Source: Alphaproteobacteria bacterium (GTDB taxonomy: Bacteria > Pseudomonadota > Alphaproteobacteria > ATCC43930 > CGMCC-115725). Taken from it: 8,594 nucleotides of DNA. This document shows, piece by piece, positions 1 to 6,037 of this stretch. Made by a program: the position numbers and the translations under genes. How positions within the stretch are numbered: the stretch's first letter is position 1; each line of letters starts with the position of its first letter. The DNA is taken from the NCBI GenBank assembly GCA_017353855.1, contig JAFMSA010000141.1:1-8594 (forward strand). The letters run 5' to 3'. The notes under the pieces were generated by a model that worked only from the letters and a program-made list of their open reading frames with translations, was not told the DNA's origin and ran no database searches.

Positions 1-455
1 TAGATGTCGCCCGGGGAATTGGGATCGACATCCAGCCGCATGACCCGGCACGCAAATCCCATGATGACGCGATCGGGTAGCCCCGGATCGGCAGTTTTGC
101 GCCAGGTGTCGCCGCCATCTTCGCTGCGGTAGACGCCGGGCGGCGACGCTCCGGCATAGACGACGCGCGGGTTCTTCGCGTGAATGCACACGGACCAGAT
201 GTCGGCCTCGCCCGGAAGCCCCATCCGCTCCCAGCTACTGCCTCGGTCGGTACTGCGATAGGCGCCTTTCGTGCTGCCGATGTAGATCACATCGGGGTTT
301 TCCGGATGGACCGTGATCGCGTGCACGTCGGCGTCTTCCGGCAGACCGTTGGTCAGGTGCTCCCATCGGTCCTCGCCCGCCGCCCGGCGGAAGATGCCGC
401 CCATCGTTGCCCCCATCGACCGAGCCGTGCCAGCATAGACATGCGTGGGCACCAT
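1..455 (-). CDS. BNR/Asp-box repeat beta-propeller protein (3' part outside window)
   Basis: The minus strand is open from an ATG at 455-453 to the window edge, giving 151 codons with no stop, so the C-terminal part is missing. The start is supported by a strong ribosome site (GGGAGGAGG) just upstream. Two clear Asp-boxes (S-x-D-x-G-x-x-W) are visible: S68-T-D70-R-G72-S-S-W75 and S111-E-D113-G-G115-D-T-W118. Each is preceded by a matching strand pattern of the type HPENPDVIYIGS...YRS and HAKNPRVVYAGA...YRS, and a third repeat begins at VDPNSPGDI. This is the signature of sialidase-like/BNR propellers (WD40/YVTN/BNR-like proteins, often annotated as glycosyl hydrolases), where Asp-boxes are structural turns and not catalytic residues. 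There is no signal peptide, so a cytoplasmic location is likely. Substrate and enzymatic activity cannot be told; the glycosidase label is family-level only. Confidence 0.85.
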   Translation of the reverse strand, partial: MVPTHVYAGTARSMGATMGGIFRRAAGEDRWEHLTNGLPEDADVHAITVHPENPDVIYIGSTKGAYRSTDRGSSWERMGLPGEADIWSVCIHAKNPRVVYAGASPPGVYRSEDGGDTWRKTADPGLPDRVIMGFACRVMRLDVDPNSPGDI

Positions 456-478
456 ATTCGCCTCCTCCCTCGCCTGGA

Positions 479-507
479 TTGCCGCGGCGATCATACCCCT
501 CTATAGG
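479..507 (+). promoter_or_regulatory. Candidate sigma70-type promoter for the aldo/keto reductase
   Basis: TTGCCG (479-484) and TATAGG (502-507) are separated by exactly 17 nt, each matching 4 of 6 consensus bases. The predicted start, near 513-515, leaves a leader of about 25 nt that still contains the AAGGA ribosome site at 526-530. It overlaps the opposite-strand candidate promoter. This is a consensus-match prediction only. Confidence 0.4.
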
Positions 508-519
508 AGCCTCTCACAA
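490..519 (-). promoter_or_regulatory. Candidate sigma70-type promoter for the BNR-repeat gene
   Basis: Read on the minus strand, TTGTGA (514-519) and TATGAT (490-495) are separated by 18 nt. TATGAT matches 5 of 6 consensus bases and TTGTGA matches 4 of 6. The predicted transcript start lies about 28 nt before the ATG at 455. The site overlaps the candidate promoter on the opposite strand. This is a consensus-match prediction only. Confidence 0.45.
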
Positions 520-538
520 AGGGATAAGGAACGGATCG

Positions 539-1540
539 ATGAGCAACACGGTTGTCACAGAGCGACGCAGGCTCGGCAAAACCGGACCCGAAGTTTCAGC
601 GATCGGCCTCGGCTGTATGTCCTTGTCGGGTGTTTACGGCACGAGCGACGATCAGGCCGGCATCGGCCTCATCCATCGGGCGATCGAACTCGGCGTAGAC
701 CATTTCGACAGTTCGGACATGTATGGGTGGGGCCAGAACGAGGAATTGCTCGGGCGGGCGCTCAGGGGCCGGCGCAACGGCGTCGTGATCGCTACCAAAT
801 TCGGCCAGACCCGCCAGCCTGGCGGTGCCAATGGCGTTGACGGCCGGCCGGCCTATGTCACACAGGCCTGCGAGGCGAGCCTGAAGCGGCTCGGCGTCGA
901 GGTCATCGACTTGTATTACCAGCACCGCGTCGACCCCGCAGTGCCGGTCGAAGACACGGTCGGCGCGATGGCGCGGCTCGTCGAACAAGGCAAGGTTCGC
1001 CACCTCGGCCTCTGCGAGGCGCGACCCGAGCGGATCAGACGGGCCCACGCGGTTCATCCGATTGCCGCGGTGCAGAGCGAATTCTCATTGCTCTACCGCC
1101 AGGAAGCGACAGAGATCCGCAAACTCACCGGCGATCTCGGTATCGCATTTGTCGCTTATGCGCCGCTTGGCCGCAGCCTCTTGGCCGGCGTCATCCCCGA
1201 TTTCGCCAATTTGGCCCCGGGCGATACGCGCGGCCGCCATCCGCGTTTCATGGGCGACAATTTCACGAAGAATCGCGAGCTGGTAGCGCGGGTCGAGGCG
1301 ATCGCCGCCGAGAAGGGCTGCACGCCGGCCCAGCTCGTGCTCGCCTGGCTCCTGGCGCAAGGTCCGGATGTTATTCCAATCCCCGGCACCAAGCATATCG
1401 CTCGCCTCGAGGAGAACCTCGGTGCGCTGTCGGTACGGCTGACACCGGCCGACACCGACCGCATCTCAACCGCTATCCCGATGGGCGCGGCGGCTGGCAC
1501 CCGCTACCCCGAAGGCGGCATGCGGGGGGTCTTTATCTGA
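539..1540 (+). CDS. Aldo/keto reductase (NADP-dependent oxidoreductase)
   Basis: This is a 333-residue single-domain TIM-barrel reductase, the usual length for bacterial aldo/keto reductases. It interconverts aldehydes or ketones and alcohols using NAD(P)H in the cytoplasm; the substrate is unknown. The catalytic tetrad is complete: D57 and Y62 (in FDSSDMY), K87 (in ATKFG) and H129 (in YYQHR). The C-terminal cofactor segment IPIPGTKHIARLEENLGA (279-296) is present, and LGLCE at 156-160 stands where related proteins usually have LGLSE. The pattern resembles the YakC/AKR13-type branch. The start at 539 is preferred over upstream in-frame codons because AAGGA lies 8 nt before it and the homologous N-terminus (RRLGKTGPEVSAIGLGCM) begins right after it; a longer reading would overlap the divergent promoter region. 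It is divergent from the BNR gene and convergent with the lactonase. Confidence 0.93.
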   Translation: MSNTVVTERRRLGKTGPEVSAIGLGCMSLSGVYGTSDDQAGIGLIHRAIELGVDHFDSSDMYGWGQNEELLGRALRGRRNGVVIATKFGQTRQPGGANGVDGRPAYVTQACEASLKRLGVEVIDLYYQHRVDPAVPVEDTVGAMARLVEQGKVRHLGLCEARPERIRRAHAVHPIAAVQSEFSLLYRQEATEIRKLTGDLGIAFVAYAPLGRSLLAGVIPDFANLAPGDTRGRHPRFMGDNFTKNRELVARVEAIAAEKGCTPAQLVLAWLLAQGPDVIPIPGTKHIARLEENLGALSVRLTPADTDRISTAIPMGAAAGTRYPEGGMRGVFI

Positions 1541-1558
1541 GAACCGTGCGGGCGCGGA

Positions 1559-1595
1559 CCCTCTCCCGCGGTGCGGCTCGCAGTGCGGGAGGGGG
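1559..1595. terminator. Two-tier hairpin between convergent genes, likely bidirectional terminator
   Basis: CCCTCTCCCGC (1559-1569) pairs with GCGGGAGGGGG (1585-1595) over 11 bp with one G-T wobble. Inside the loop, TGCG (1572-1575) pairs with CGCA (1579-1582) around a 3-nt loop. It fills the 69-bp gap between the stops of the aldo/keto reductase and the lactonase. No T-tract follows on either strand, so it is not a textbook intrinsic terminator. Termination with help from Rho, or protection of both 3' ends, is possible. Confidence 0.5.
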
Positions 1596-1609
1596 CAGAC
1601 CTCCTAAGG

Positions 1610-2659
1610 TCAGCGGCGTAAGTCGACGATTTCGATCCAATTCGGCTGCCGGCCCACCTGGTATTGCTTGAGGCTCGTTAGCGCGCCGGATTGCGGGTCG
1701 ATCCGGTACACCGTCATCGCGTCCGAATCGAGCCCCGCCGAGAGGAGGAAGCGGCCGCGCGGGTCGATGTTGAAGCCACGGGGCGTCTTCTCGGTCGCAA
1801 AGTGGCCGATCGGCGACAAGGTCCCCCTTTCGGGATCGATGCGGTAACCCGCCAATGTGCTCGTCTTGCGCTCGCTGCCATAGAGAAACCGGCCATCAGG
1901 GCTCACGTGCAGATCCGCGGCAGCCGGATGCTCCTTGAAATCGGCCCGCAGCGCGTCGACGAATTGCAGCTCTTTCAATGTCCCCGACGCCGGGTCTACC
2001 GCATAGGTTCCGATCGTGTCCGTGGTTTCAGTGATCAGATAGAGAAAACGCCGATTGGGATGCAGCGCAATATGCCGCGGGCCGGCGCCGGGCTTAGTGT
2101 GCACTTCGCCCGGCCCGTTGGGCGACAGCGTCCCGGTGGCCCGGTCGAAAATCCACTCTGTAATGGCGTCGCTACCCAGGCTGGTCGCATAGCAATATTT
2201 GTTGGTCGCGTCGACGAGGATGCAGTGCGCCTTGGACTTGCTCGGGATAATCTGCGTCGTCTTCTCGACGACATGGCCATTGGGGTCGATCGGGTTGATC
2301 GTCAATTTGTTCGCCGGATATGAGGCGCTGAGCAAATATCGCCCGGTCCGGTCGGTCACGATATAAGCCATGCTGTCGTGGAGCGGCGTCGTTGCAAGAT
2401 GTTTCAACCGCCCGCTCGACGGGTCGATCGCAAAGCTCGAAACTGGGAAACCGTCACTGCGAAGCGCCGCGTACAGGAACCGACGATCGGGCGTGAGCGC
2501 CATCGGCATGCTGGCGGGAGAGGGTTTGTCGGTCCCCGGGACCGGAACCTTCTCGAGCATCTGCAGTTCCCCGCTGTCACGGTTCATCCTGAGGATGTAA
2601 ATCTCCTTGCTGCCTGCGTTCGATACATAAACGACCATATCCGGCGTGCTTTCGGCCAT
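1610..2659 (-). CDS. pgl: 6-phosphogluconolactonase-like lactonase, YbhE-type seven-bladed beta-propeller
   Basis: This 349-residue cytoplasmic propeller belongs to the family that hydrolyses 6-phosphogluconolactone or related sugar lactones (E. coli Pgl/YbhE is about 331 residues) and also includes carboxymuconate cyclase-like enzymes. Family hallmarks are GAGPRHIALHPN (191-202), AADLHVSPDGRFLY (247-260, like the AADIHITPDGRHLY stretch of E. coli Pgl) and PRGFNIDPRGRFLLSAG (293-309). Repeated DP-x-SG-x-L turns mark the blades (DPSSGRL, DPASGTL, DPERGTL, DPQSGAL). The ATG at 2659 is chosen because GGAGA lies 7 nt upstream and homology begins immediately (MVVYVSNAGSKEI). The frame stays open upstream to 2857, but those 66 residues look like non-coding GC-rich sequence. 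No zwf, edd or gluconate gene is adjacent, so the natural lactone is uncertain. It converges with the aldo/keto reductase. Confidence 0.88.
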   Translation of the reverse strand: MAESTPDMVVYVSNAGSKEIYILRMNRDSGELQMLEKVPVPGTDKPSPASMPMALTPDRRFLYAALRSDGFPVSSFAIDPSSGRLKHLATTPLHDSMAYIVTDRTGRYLLSASYPANKLTINPIDPNGHVVEKTTQIIPSKSKAHCILVDATNKYCYATSLGSDAITEWIFDRATGTLSPNGPGEVHTKPGAGPRHIALHPNRRFLYLITETTDTIGTYAVDPASGTLKELQFVDALRADFKEHPAAADLHVSPDGRFLYGSERKTSTLAGYRIDPERGTLSPIGHFATEKTPRGFNIDPRGRFLLSAGLDSDAMTVYRIDPQSGALTSLKQYQVGRQPNWIEIVDLRR

Positions 2660-2809
2660 CGCTTTGTCTCCGATGAAAGGGCTCGGCAATGCGATGCCCC
2701 GAGCCCGAGCGCGATCATCGAGTGTCTTCCCAGGGCAGATGTTAGGTCTGGGGAGAAACCCGTCACATGGGCGAAGCGCCTCTCCTGGTCCCGACGGGCC
2801 CTCGTGACG

Positions 2810-2825
2810 GGAAGCTTTCGCTTCC
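2810..2825 (-). other. GAAA-tetraloop hairpin upstream of the lactonase
   Basis: On the minus strand GGAAGC-GAAA-GCTTCC forms a perfect 6-bp stem closed by a C-G pair and capped by a GNRA tetraloop, a very stable RNA motif. It lies about 150 nt upstream of the lactonase start. If the transcript begins further upstream it would be in the 5' leader; otherwise it could end an upstream transcript. There is no evidence of a ligand-binding structure. Confidence 0.3.
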
Positions 2826-2943
2826 GCTTCCCTCGCCAATGTCAACCGGCAGTTCACCTACCCCAAGGGTTGTCTGCAGCTGTCCTTCGAGGAGCGGGGA
2901 CTGAGCAGGCATCTCAATATCGGTCCTGAACTTGCCGGTCAGC

Positions 2944-2979
2944 GCAGTCTCCAGTTTCCTTGCAGTCTCCAGTTTCCTT
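2944..2979. repeat. Perfect 18-bp tandem duplication
   Basis: The unit GCAGTCTCCAGTTTCCTT occurs twice head to tail (2944-2961 and 2962-2979) with no mismatch. It lies in non-coding DNA. The exact identity suggests a recent slippage or duplication event. Confidence 0.9.
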
Positions 2980-3311
2980 TTGGCTTAGGCCGGTGAGCAC
3001 GGGCTTCGAAAAAGCCCCCACTTTCCCCGTTTGGTTGCCTACTTGCCATCGCACGACCGGCGTCCTGATAAGCCATCGGGTTGTTCTCGACGCATTTAGC
3101 GAGCGACACGGACGGCGGAGCGGTCAAGCGTGTTTAAAAAACGTGAGGTGCCGTGCGGCGGATCTTCGGGAGCCGTGACTTTTCTCCCTGTGATCCTTCC
3201 TGAAGCAGCCCGTCAAACGCGACTTGAACCGGGATCCGCGGCGTGAAGAAAGATGCGCTCGCATCGGGGTCATGCCCGGGCACGGCAAGGAAGTAACGGT
3301 GCCCCCCCACA

Positions 3312-3713
3312 CTACCTCAGATCCTGGCCGGCCGAACCCCCGGCAAGGAACTTGTTCGGCTTAAGAAACATGGACAAGACCAGGGCCCCGTTAGGCGAGC
3401 GCGCGGTGTGGCGATGACCTTTCGGACGCCAGACGTAATTTCCGGCGCGCACCTCGCCTTCGTCGTCAACCAGACTGCCGTCGAGCACAAAGGTCTGCTC
3501 GACCTCGACGTGCTCGTGCAGCGCGAGCTCGGCCCCAGGCTGCCAGCGAAATAGTGCGGTTAAGAGACCGGTTTGCGTGTCTTCCAGCAGCACCTTCATG
3601 TCGATCCCGGGGCACGGGGTCGGTTTCCAGGGCAGGCTCTCGACCTCGATGTAACGCGACGCCAGAGGCCCAAGCCGTTCCGCGTGTTCCAGAAAGGGTG
3701 TGTGCGCCGTCAT
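3312..3713 (-). CDS. ChrR-like cupin-domain protein
   Basis: This is a 133-residue single-cupin protein resembling the metal-binding C-terminal domain of the anti-sigma factor ChrR, but without a ChrR N-terminal sigma-binding region. Cupin motif 1 fits G(X)5HXH(X)3E(X)6G exactly: G60, H66, H68, E72, G79. Motif 2 follows with G91, P97, G99 and H102, giving a full three-His/one-Glu metal site. The YIEVESLPWKPTPCPGIDMK start (21-40) is also typical of the group. Members act as small metal-dependent dioxygenases, isomerases or stress-related proteins; the substrate here is unknown. The ATG at 3713 is preferred because GGAGA stands 9 nt upstream; an in-frame start at 3776 would add 21 unconserved residues. 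It is the only gene here with a same-strand neighbour (the lactonase), but over 650 bp separate them, so they are not an operon. Confidence 0.85.
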   Translation of the reverse strand: MTAHTPFLEHAERLGPLASRYIEVESLPWKPTPCPGIDMKVLLEDTQTGLLTALFRWQPGAELALHEHVEVEQTFVLDGSLVDDEGEVRAGNYVWRPKGHRHTARSPNGALVLSMFLKPNKFLAGGSAGQDLR

Positions 3714-4256
3714 AGGGGCTCGTCTCCATTCACTGTGCGCGTTTTGCCAACCACCGGCCGGGAAAGAATCTCGCACTCCTTGACCAAATCGTCACCCCAA
3801 AACCCACTGTCATCACGTTGAGCCGCCCGGTGTCGCGATCGATAGCCAGCTTCTCACCCGTCCTCGGCACACGCCGGCGCTCGCTGTTCAACCAGCTCCT
3901 TCCGCCGCAACGCAGGCCGCGTTGAACAGCCAATCACAACATTAGGTCCCACCTTACCTTGGAATTAGCGAAGCCAGATGCCGCCGTGGTAGCCTTCACG
4001 CAGGCAATGCGCGAGGATGCCGTGCCCTCTCCGCGCAATGCGCCGGCGATGTGACGATAAGGCGCTCGGAATATGCACGCGCGCAGGTCGCGGTGCCGAC
4101 AAGTGCAAGCGCCTCGCAACCATTTCGACAGCCTTCAGCGAGTCTCCCCGCAAGCAAGCCTGTGGACACGCTGTTCCGCCCGCCGGCACCCGCCCCCGAC
4201 CCGCTGGAAATCGCCGTCGGTCTCGGCGATGATGTCCCAAACCGGTGGAGGGAGCG
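3714..4256. other. Gene-poor divergent intergenic stretch
   Basis: These 543 bases separate the divergent cupin and Dabb genes. No gene is supported: frames on both strands are open for 60-100 codons, as is common in GC-rich DNA, but none carries a domain I recognise. It contains the 10-bp inverted repeat at 3883-3930 and, presumably, the promoters of both flanking genes, though I find no strong promoter match. Coding remnants are possible but not demonstrable by eye. Confidence 0.45.
3883..3930. repeat. Perfect 10-bp inverted repeat with 28-nt spacer
   Basis: GCTGTTCAAC (3883-3892) is the exact reverse complement of GTTGAACAGC (3921-3930). The arms could be a regulator's paired half-sites or a stem-loop in the cupin leader. 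By a rough count, a 10-bp repeat at this distance could occur by chance about once in a few windows of this size. Confidence 0.4.
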
Positions 4257-4889
4257 ATGGCAAAGGGCATTTTGATTGCAGCAATGGATTTCTCGGCGGC
4301 TCCCGAGGACGAGTTTCACGACTGGTATGATCTGGAGCACATACCCGAGCGGCTGCGGGTCCCGGGCTTTCTGAACGGCGATCGCTGGATCGGCATCGAA
4401 AACCCGAAAATATCGGTTGCGACTTACGATCTGGACAATGTCGACGTGTTGCACAGCCCGCCCTATCTCGCGGTCGGCGGCGAGAACGCGTCACCCTGGA
4501 CCAAGCGAACCGCAAAGTTCCGCACCGGCATCCTGCGCTACGAGGGCGAGCAATTGTTTCCCGGAAATCGCACGGCACCGCCGGAAGCCACGGCTCTGCT
4601 GTTGATCGGAATGAATGTCGCGCCCGAACAGGAGCACGAGTTCAACGAATGGTACAACACCGAGCACATCCCCGCTCTAGGTTCCGTGTCGGGGGTCTTG
4701 TGCGCGCGCCGCTATCGCGGGATCGGCGGCACGCAGCGCTATGTGGCGCTTTATCATCTGACCTCTGCCGAGGCGGTGCGCTCGGCCGAGTGGAAAAAGG
4801 CGGCGGACACCCCGTGGACCCAGCGCTTGCGGCCACATTTCCGCGACCACCTGCGCATCGAGTGCCGCCGCTACGCCCGCAACCATTAA
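4257..4889 (+). CDS. Tandem-duplicated EthD-like/Dabb (dimeric alpha-beta barrel) protein
   Basis: This 210-residue protein is built from two copies of a ferredoxin-like alpha-beta repeat. The first half has FHDWYDLEHIPERL (20-33) and the second has FNEWYNTEHIPAL (129-141), each preceded by a hydrophobic strand (ILIAAM at 5-10, ALLLIGM at 113-119). Each half is followed by a related tail segment, SPWTKR (79-84) and TPWTQR (185-190). The E-x-x-x-WY-x-x-EH-x-P core is the hallmark of EthD-like Dabb proteins, which are usually single domains of about 100 residues that dimerise; here one chain carries both halves. Relatives occur in catabolic clusters with roles from accessory protein to small-molecule oxidation or decarboxylation. 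The substrate is unknown. The ATG at 4257 has GGAGG 5 nt upstream; an in-frame GTG at 4245 overlaps that site and is less likely. It converges with the alcohol dehydrogenase with a 10-bp gap. Confidence 0.87.
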   Translation: MAKGILIAAMDFSAAPEDEFHDWYDLEHIPERLRVPGFLNGDRWIGIENPKISVATYDLDNVDVLHSPPYLAVGGENASPWTKRTAKFRTGILRYEGEQLFPGNRTAPPEATALLLIGMNVAPEQEHEFNEWYNTEHIPALGSVSGVLCARRYRGIGGTQRYVALYHLTSAEAVRSAEWKKAADTPWTQRLRPHFRDHLRIECRRYARNH

Positions 4890-4899
4890 GGAGCAGGCG

Positions 4900-5949
4900 C
4901 TACATCAGAAACACACCTTTGCCGGTGGTTTGCGTATCGAACAGGCGGTAGGCCTCTTCCGCCTGTTCAAGCTGCCAACGGTGAGTAAAGAGCCGGTCTA
5001 CATCGACCTTGCGCTCGAGGACAAAGCGTGCGCAGTCGGCCTGGCCCTGCCAGGAAAACGTCCACGAGCCGATAATCGTCAGTTGCTTGCGCAGCATGTC
5101 GGAGCTGACGTCGATCGTCACATTATTGCGCTCGCCAACAAAACACACGGTGCCCCAGACCTTTGCGCTGCGCACCGCGGCGATGCGGCCCTCTGGCTGG
5201 CTCGATGTGTCGAGCGTGAAATCGGCGCCCCCATGGGTCAGGTCCTTGATCGCGCCGACCGGATCGTTCGAGCGCGGATTGACGGTCTGCCACGCGCCGA
5301 ATTCCTTTGCCCGCGAGAGCCGCTCCGGACTGACATCGAGAGCGATCACGCGCGCACCCATTGCCGACGCAAGCTGCGTCGCCGACAGCCCGACCGGCCC
5401 CTGGCCGAACAATGCGATCGTGTCCTCGCCCGAGATTTTCAGCCGGCGAAGCGCACCATAGGCGGTGCCGGTACCGCAGGAGATCGCCGCGCCAGCGGTA
5501 AACGACAGCTCGTCCTGCAATGGCACCAGCGTAAAAGCCGGCACCTTCAAATAACGCGCATGCCCCCCGTGCGCGTTGTTGCCGTAAACCAATACGGGCT
5601 CTTCCTGGCACAGCTGCGACCAGCCCGAGCGGCAATGCTCGCAGACGGTGCAGCCCTTGTAGTGGTGCACCATAACGCGTTGGCCTGTTCGCGCCATTTT
5701 CTCGCTGACGCCCGGGCCGATCGCTGCAACGATGCCACACGGCTCATGCCCGCCGATGACCGGATCGGGGTTGACCGGCAGACCACCGACTGCCTGGCCG
5801 CCCGATTTGGGGCGACGGTATTGATGCAGGTCGCTGCCACACATCCCCGAGGCTTTCATCTCGACGACGACCTCCCCGGGGCCCGGTGTCGGGTCCGGAA
5901 ACTCCATCAGCTCGATTTCACGTTCGCCCGCGAAGACCACTCCGCGCAT
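4900..5949 (-). CDS. Zinc-dependent alcohol dehydrogenase, MDR superfamily
   Basis: This is a complete 349-residue medium-chain dehydrogenase of the threonine/sorbitol dehydrogenase type, oxidising a secondary alcohol or polyol in the cytoplasm. Catalytic zinc ligands are C37 (GMCGSD) and the GHE motif H68-E69. The structural zinc site is intact: C100, C103, C106 and C114 with the usual spacing. The Rossmann fold shows G182-Q-G184-P-V-G187, and D205 at the end of the second strand (VIALDVSPER) predicts NAD+ over NADP+. C158 in AISCGTGTAYGAL lies near the expected substrate pocket. GGAGG lies 5 nt before the ATG. The precise substrate cannot be read from sequence. The gene is divergent from the phosphoesterase and convergent with the Dabb gene. 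Confidence 0.93.
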   Translation of the reverse strand: MRGVVFAGEREIELMEFPDPTPGPGEVVVEMKASGMCGSDLHQYRRPKSGGQAVGGLPVNPDPVIGGHEPCGIVAAIGPGVSEKMARTGQRVMVHHYKGCTVCEHCRSGWSQLCQEEPVLVYGNNAHGGHARYLKVPAFTLVPLQDELSFTAGAAISCGTGTAYGALRRLKISGEDTIALFGQGPVGLSATQLASAMGARVIALDVSPERLSRAKEFGAWQTVNPRSNDPVGAIKDLTHGGADFTLDTSSQPEGRIAAVRSAKVWGTVCFVGERNNVTIDVSSDMLRKQLTIIGSWTFSWQGQADCARFVLERKVDVDRLFTHRWQLEQAEEAYRLFDTQTTGKGVFLM

Positions 5950-5968
5950 CGGGTCCTCCGATCTGTCG

Positions 5969-5997
5969 TTGCCAAACCACTACGTCGAGCCTACGCT
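5969..5997 (+). promoter_or_regulatory. Candidate promoter for the secreted phosphoesterase
   Basis: TTGCCA (5969-5974) matches 5 of 6 bases of the -35 consensus, and TACGCT (5992-5997) lies 17 nt further on with a poor -10 match. Its position would put transcription start around 6004, about 35 nt before the ATG at 6038, arguing against use of the TTG at 5969 as a start codon. I see no comparable element for the divergent dehydrogenase. Confidence 0.3.
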
Positions 5998-6037
5998 TTT
6001 TCCCCACGGTCGGGTACCGGTGCCTAAACAGACCACC

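Larger units (their letters stand above)
2660..3311. other. Gene-poor intergenic stretch
   Basis: I see no convincing gene in these 650 bases between two minus-strand genes. Short open frames exist on both strands but have no recognisable domains and no good ribosome sites. The stretch holds the leader of the lactonase, an 8-bp inverted repeat (2759-2766 with 2804-2811), a GNRA-capped hairpin (2810-2825), an 18-bp perfect tandem duplication (2944-2979), a GATGCG/CGCATC palindrome (3252-3265) and a TGCCCGGGCA palindrome (3273-3282). The last two sit in sequence of the kind seen in dispersed palindromic intergenic repeats of alphaproteobacteria, but I cannot confirm a repeat family from one copy. 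Confidence 0.5.

Noticed and set aside
2660..2857. 66-residue upstream extension of the lactonase
   Set aside because: The extension lacks a signal peptide or similarity, while the internal ATG at 2659 has a good ribosome site and begins right at the family homology.
2378..2929. 183-codon open frame on the plus strand overlapping the lactonase start
   Set aside because: It runs antisense through the N-terminal blades of the lactonase and has no ribosome site or recognisable domain.
3252..3282. Palindromes GATGCG/CGCATC and TGCCCGGGCA as an alphaproteobacterial dispersed repeat
   Set aside because: Both are short and occur once here. Without a genome-wide search they cannot be assigned to a repeat family.
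3965..4270. Minus-strand frame with GDSLKAVEMVARRL, resembling a carrier-protein phosphopantetheine site
   Set aside because: No helix pattern or length of an acyl or peptidyl carrier domain surrounds it, its start overlaps the Dabb gene, and the match is short enough to be chance.
4051..4275. Plus-strand 74-codon frame leading into the Dabb gene
   Set aside because: Low-complexity Pro/Ala content, no ribosome site, and it overlaps the well-supported Dabb start in another frame.
4930..6027. 365-codon open frame on the plus strand
   Set aside because: It is antisense to the alcohol dehydrogenase, whose zinc and Rossmann motifs are complete; the frame is rich in Arg/Ala without domain structure.
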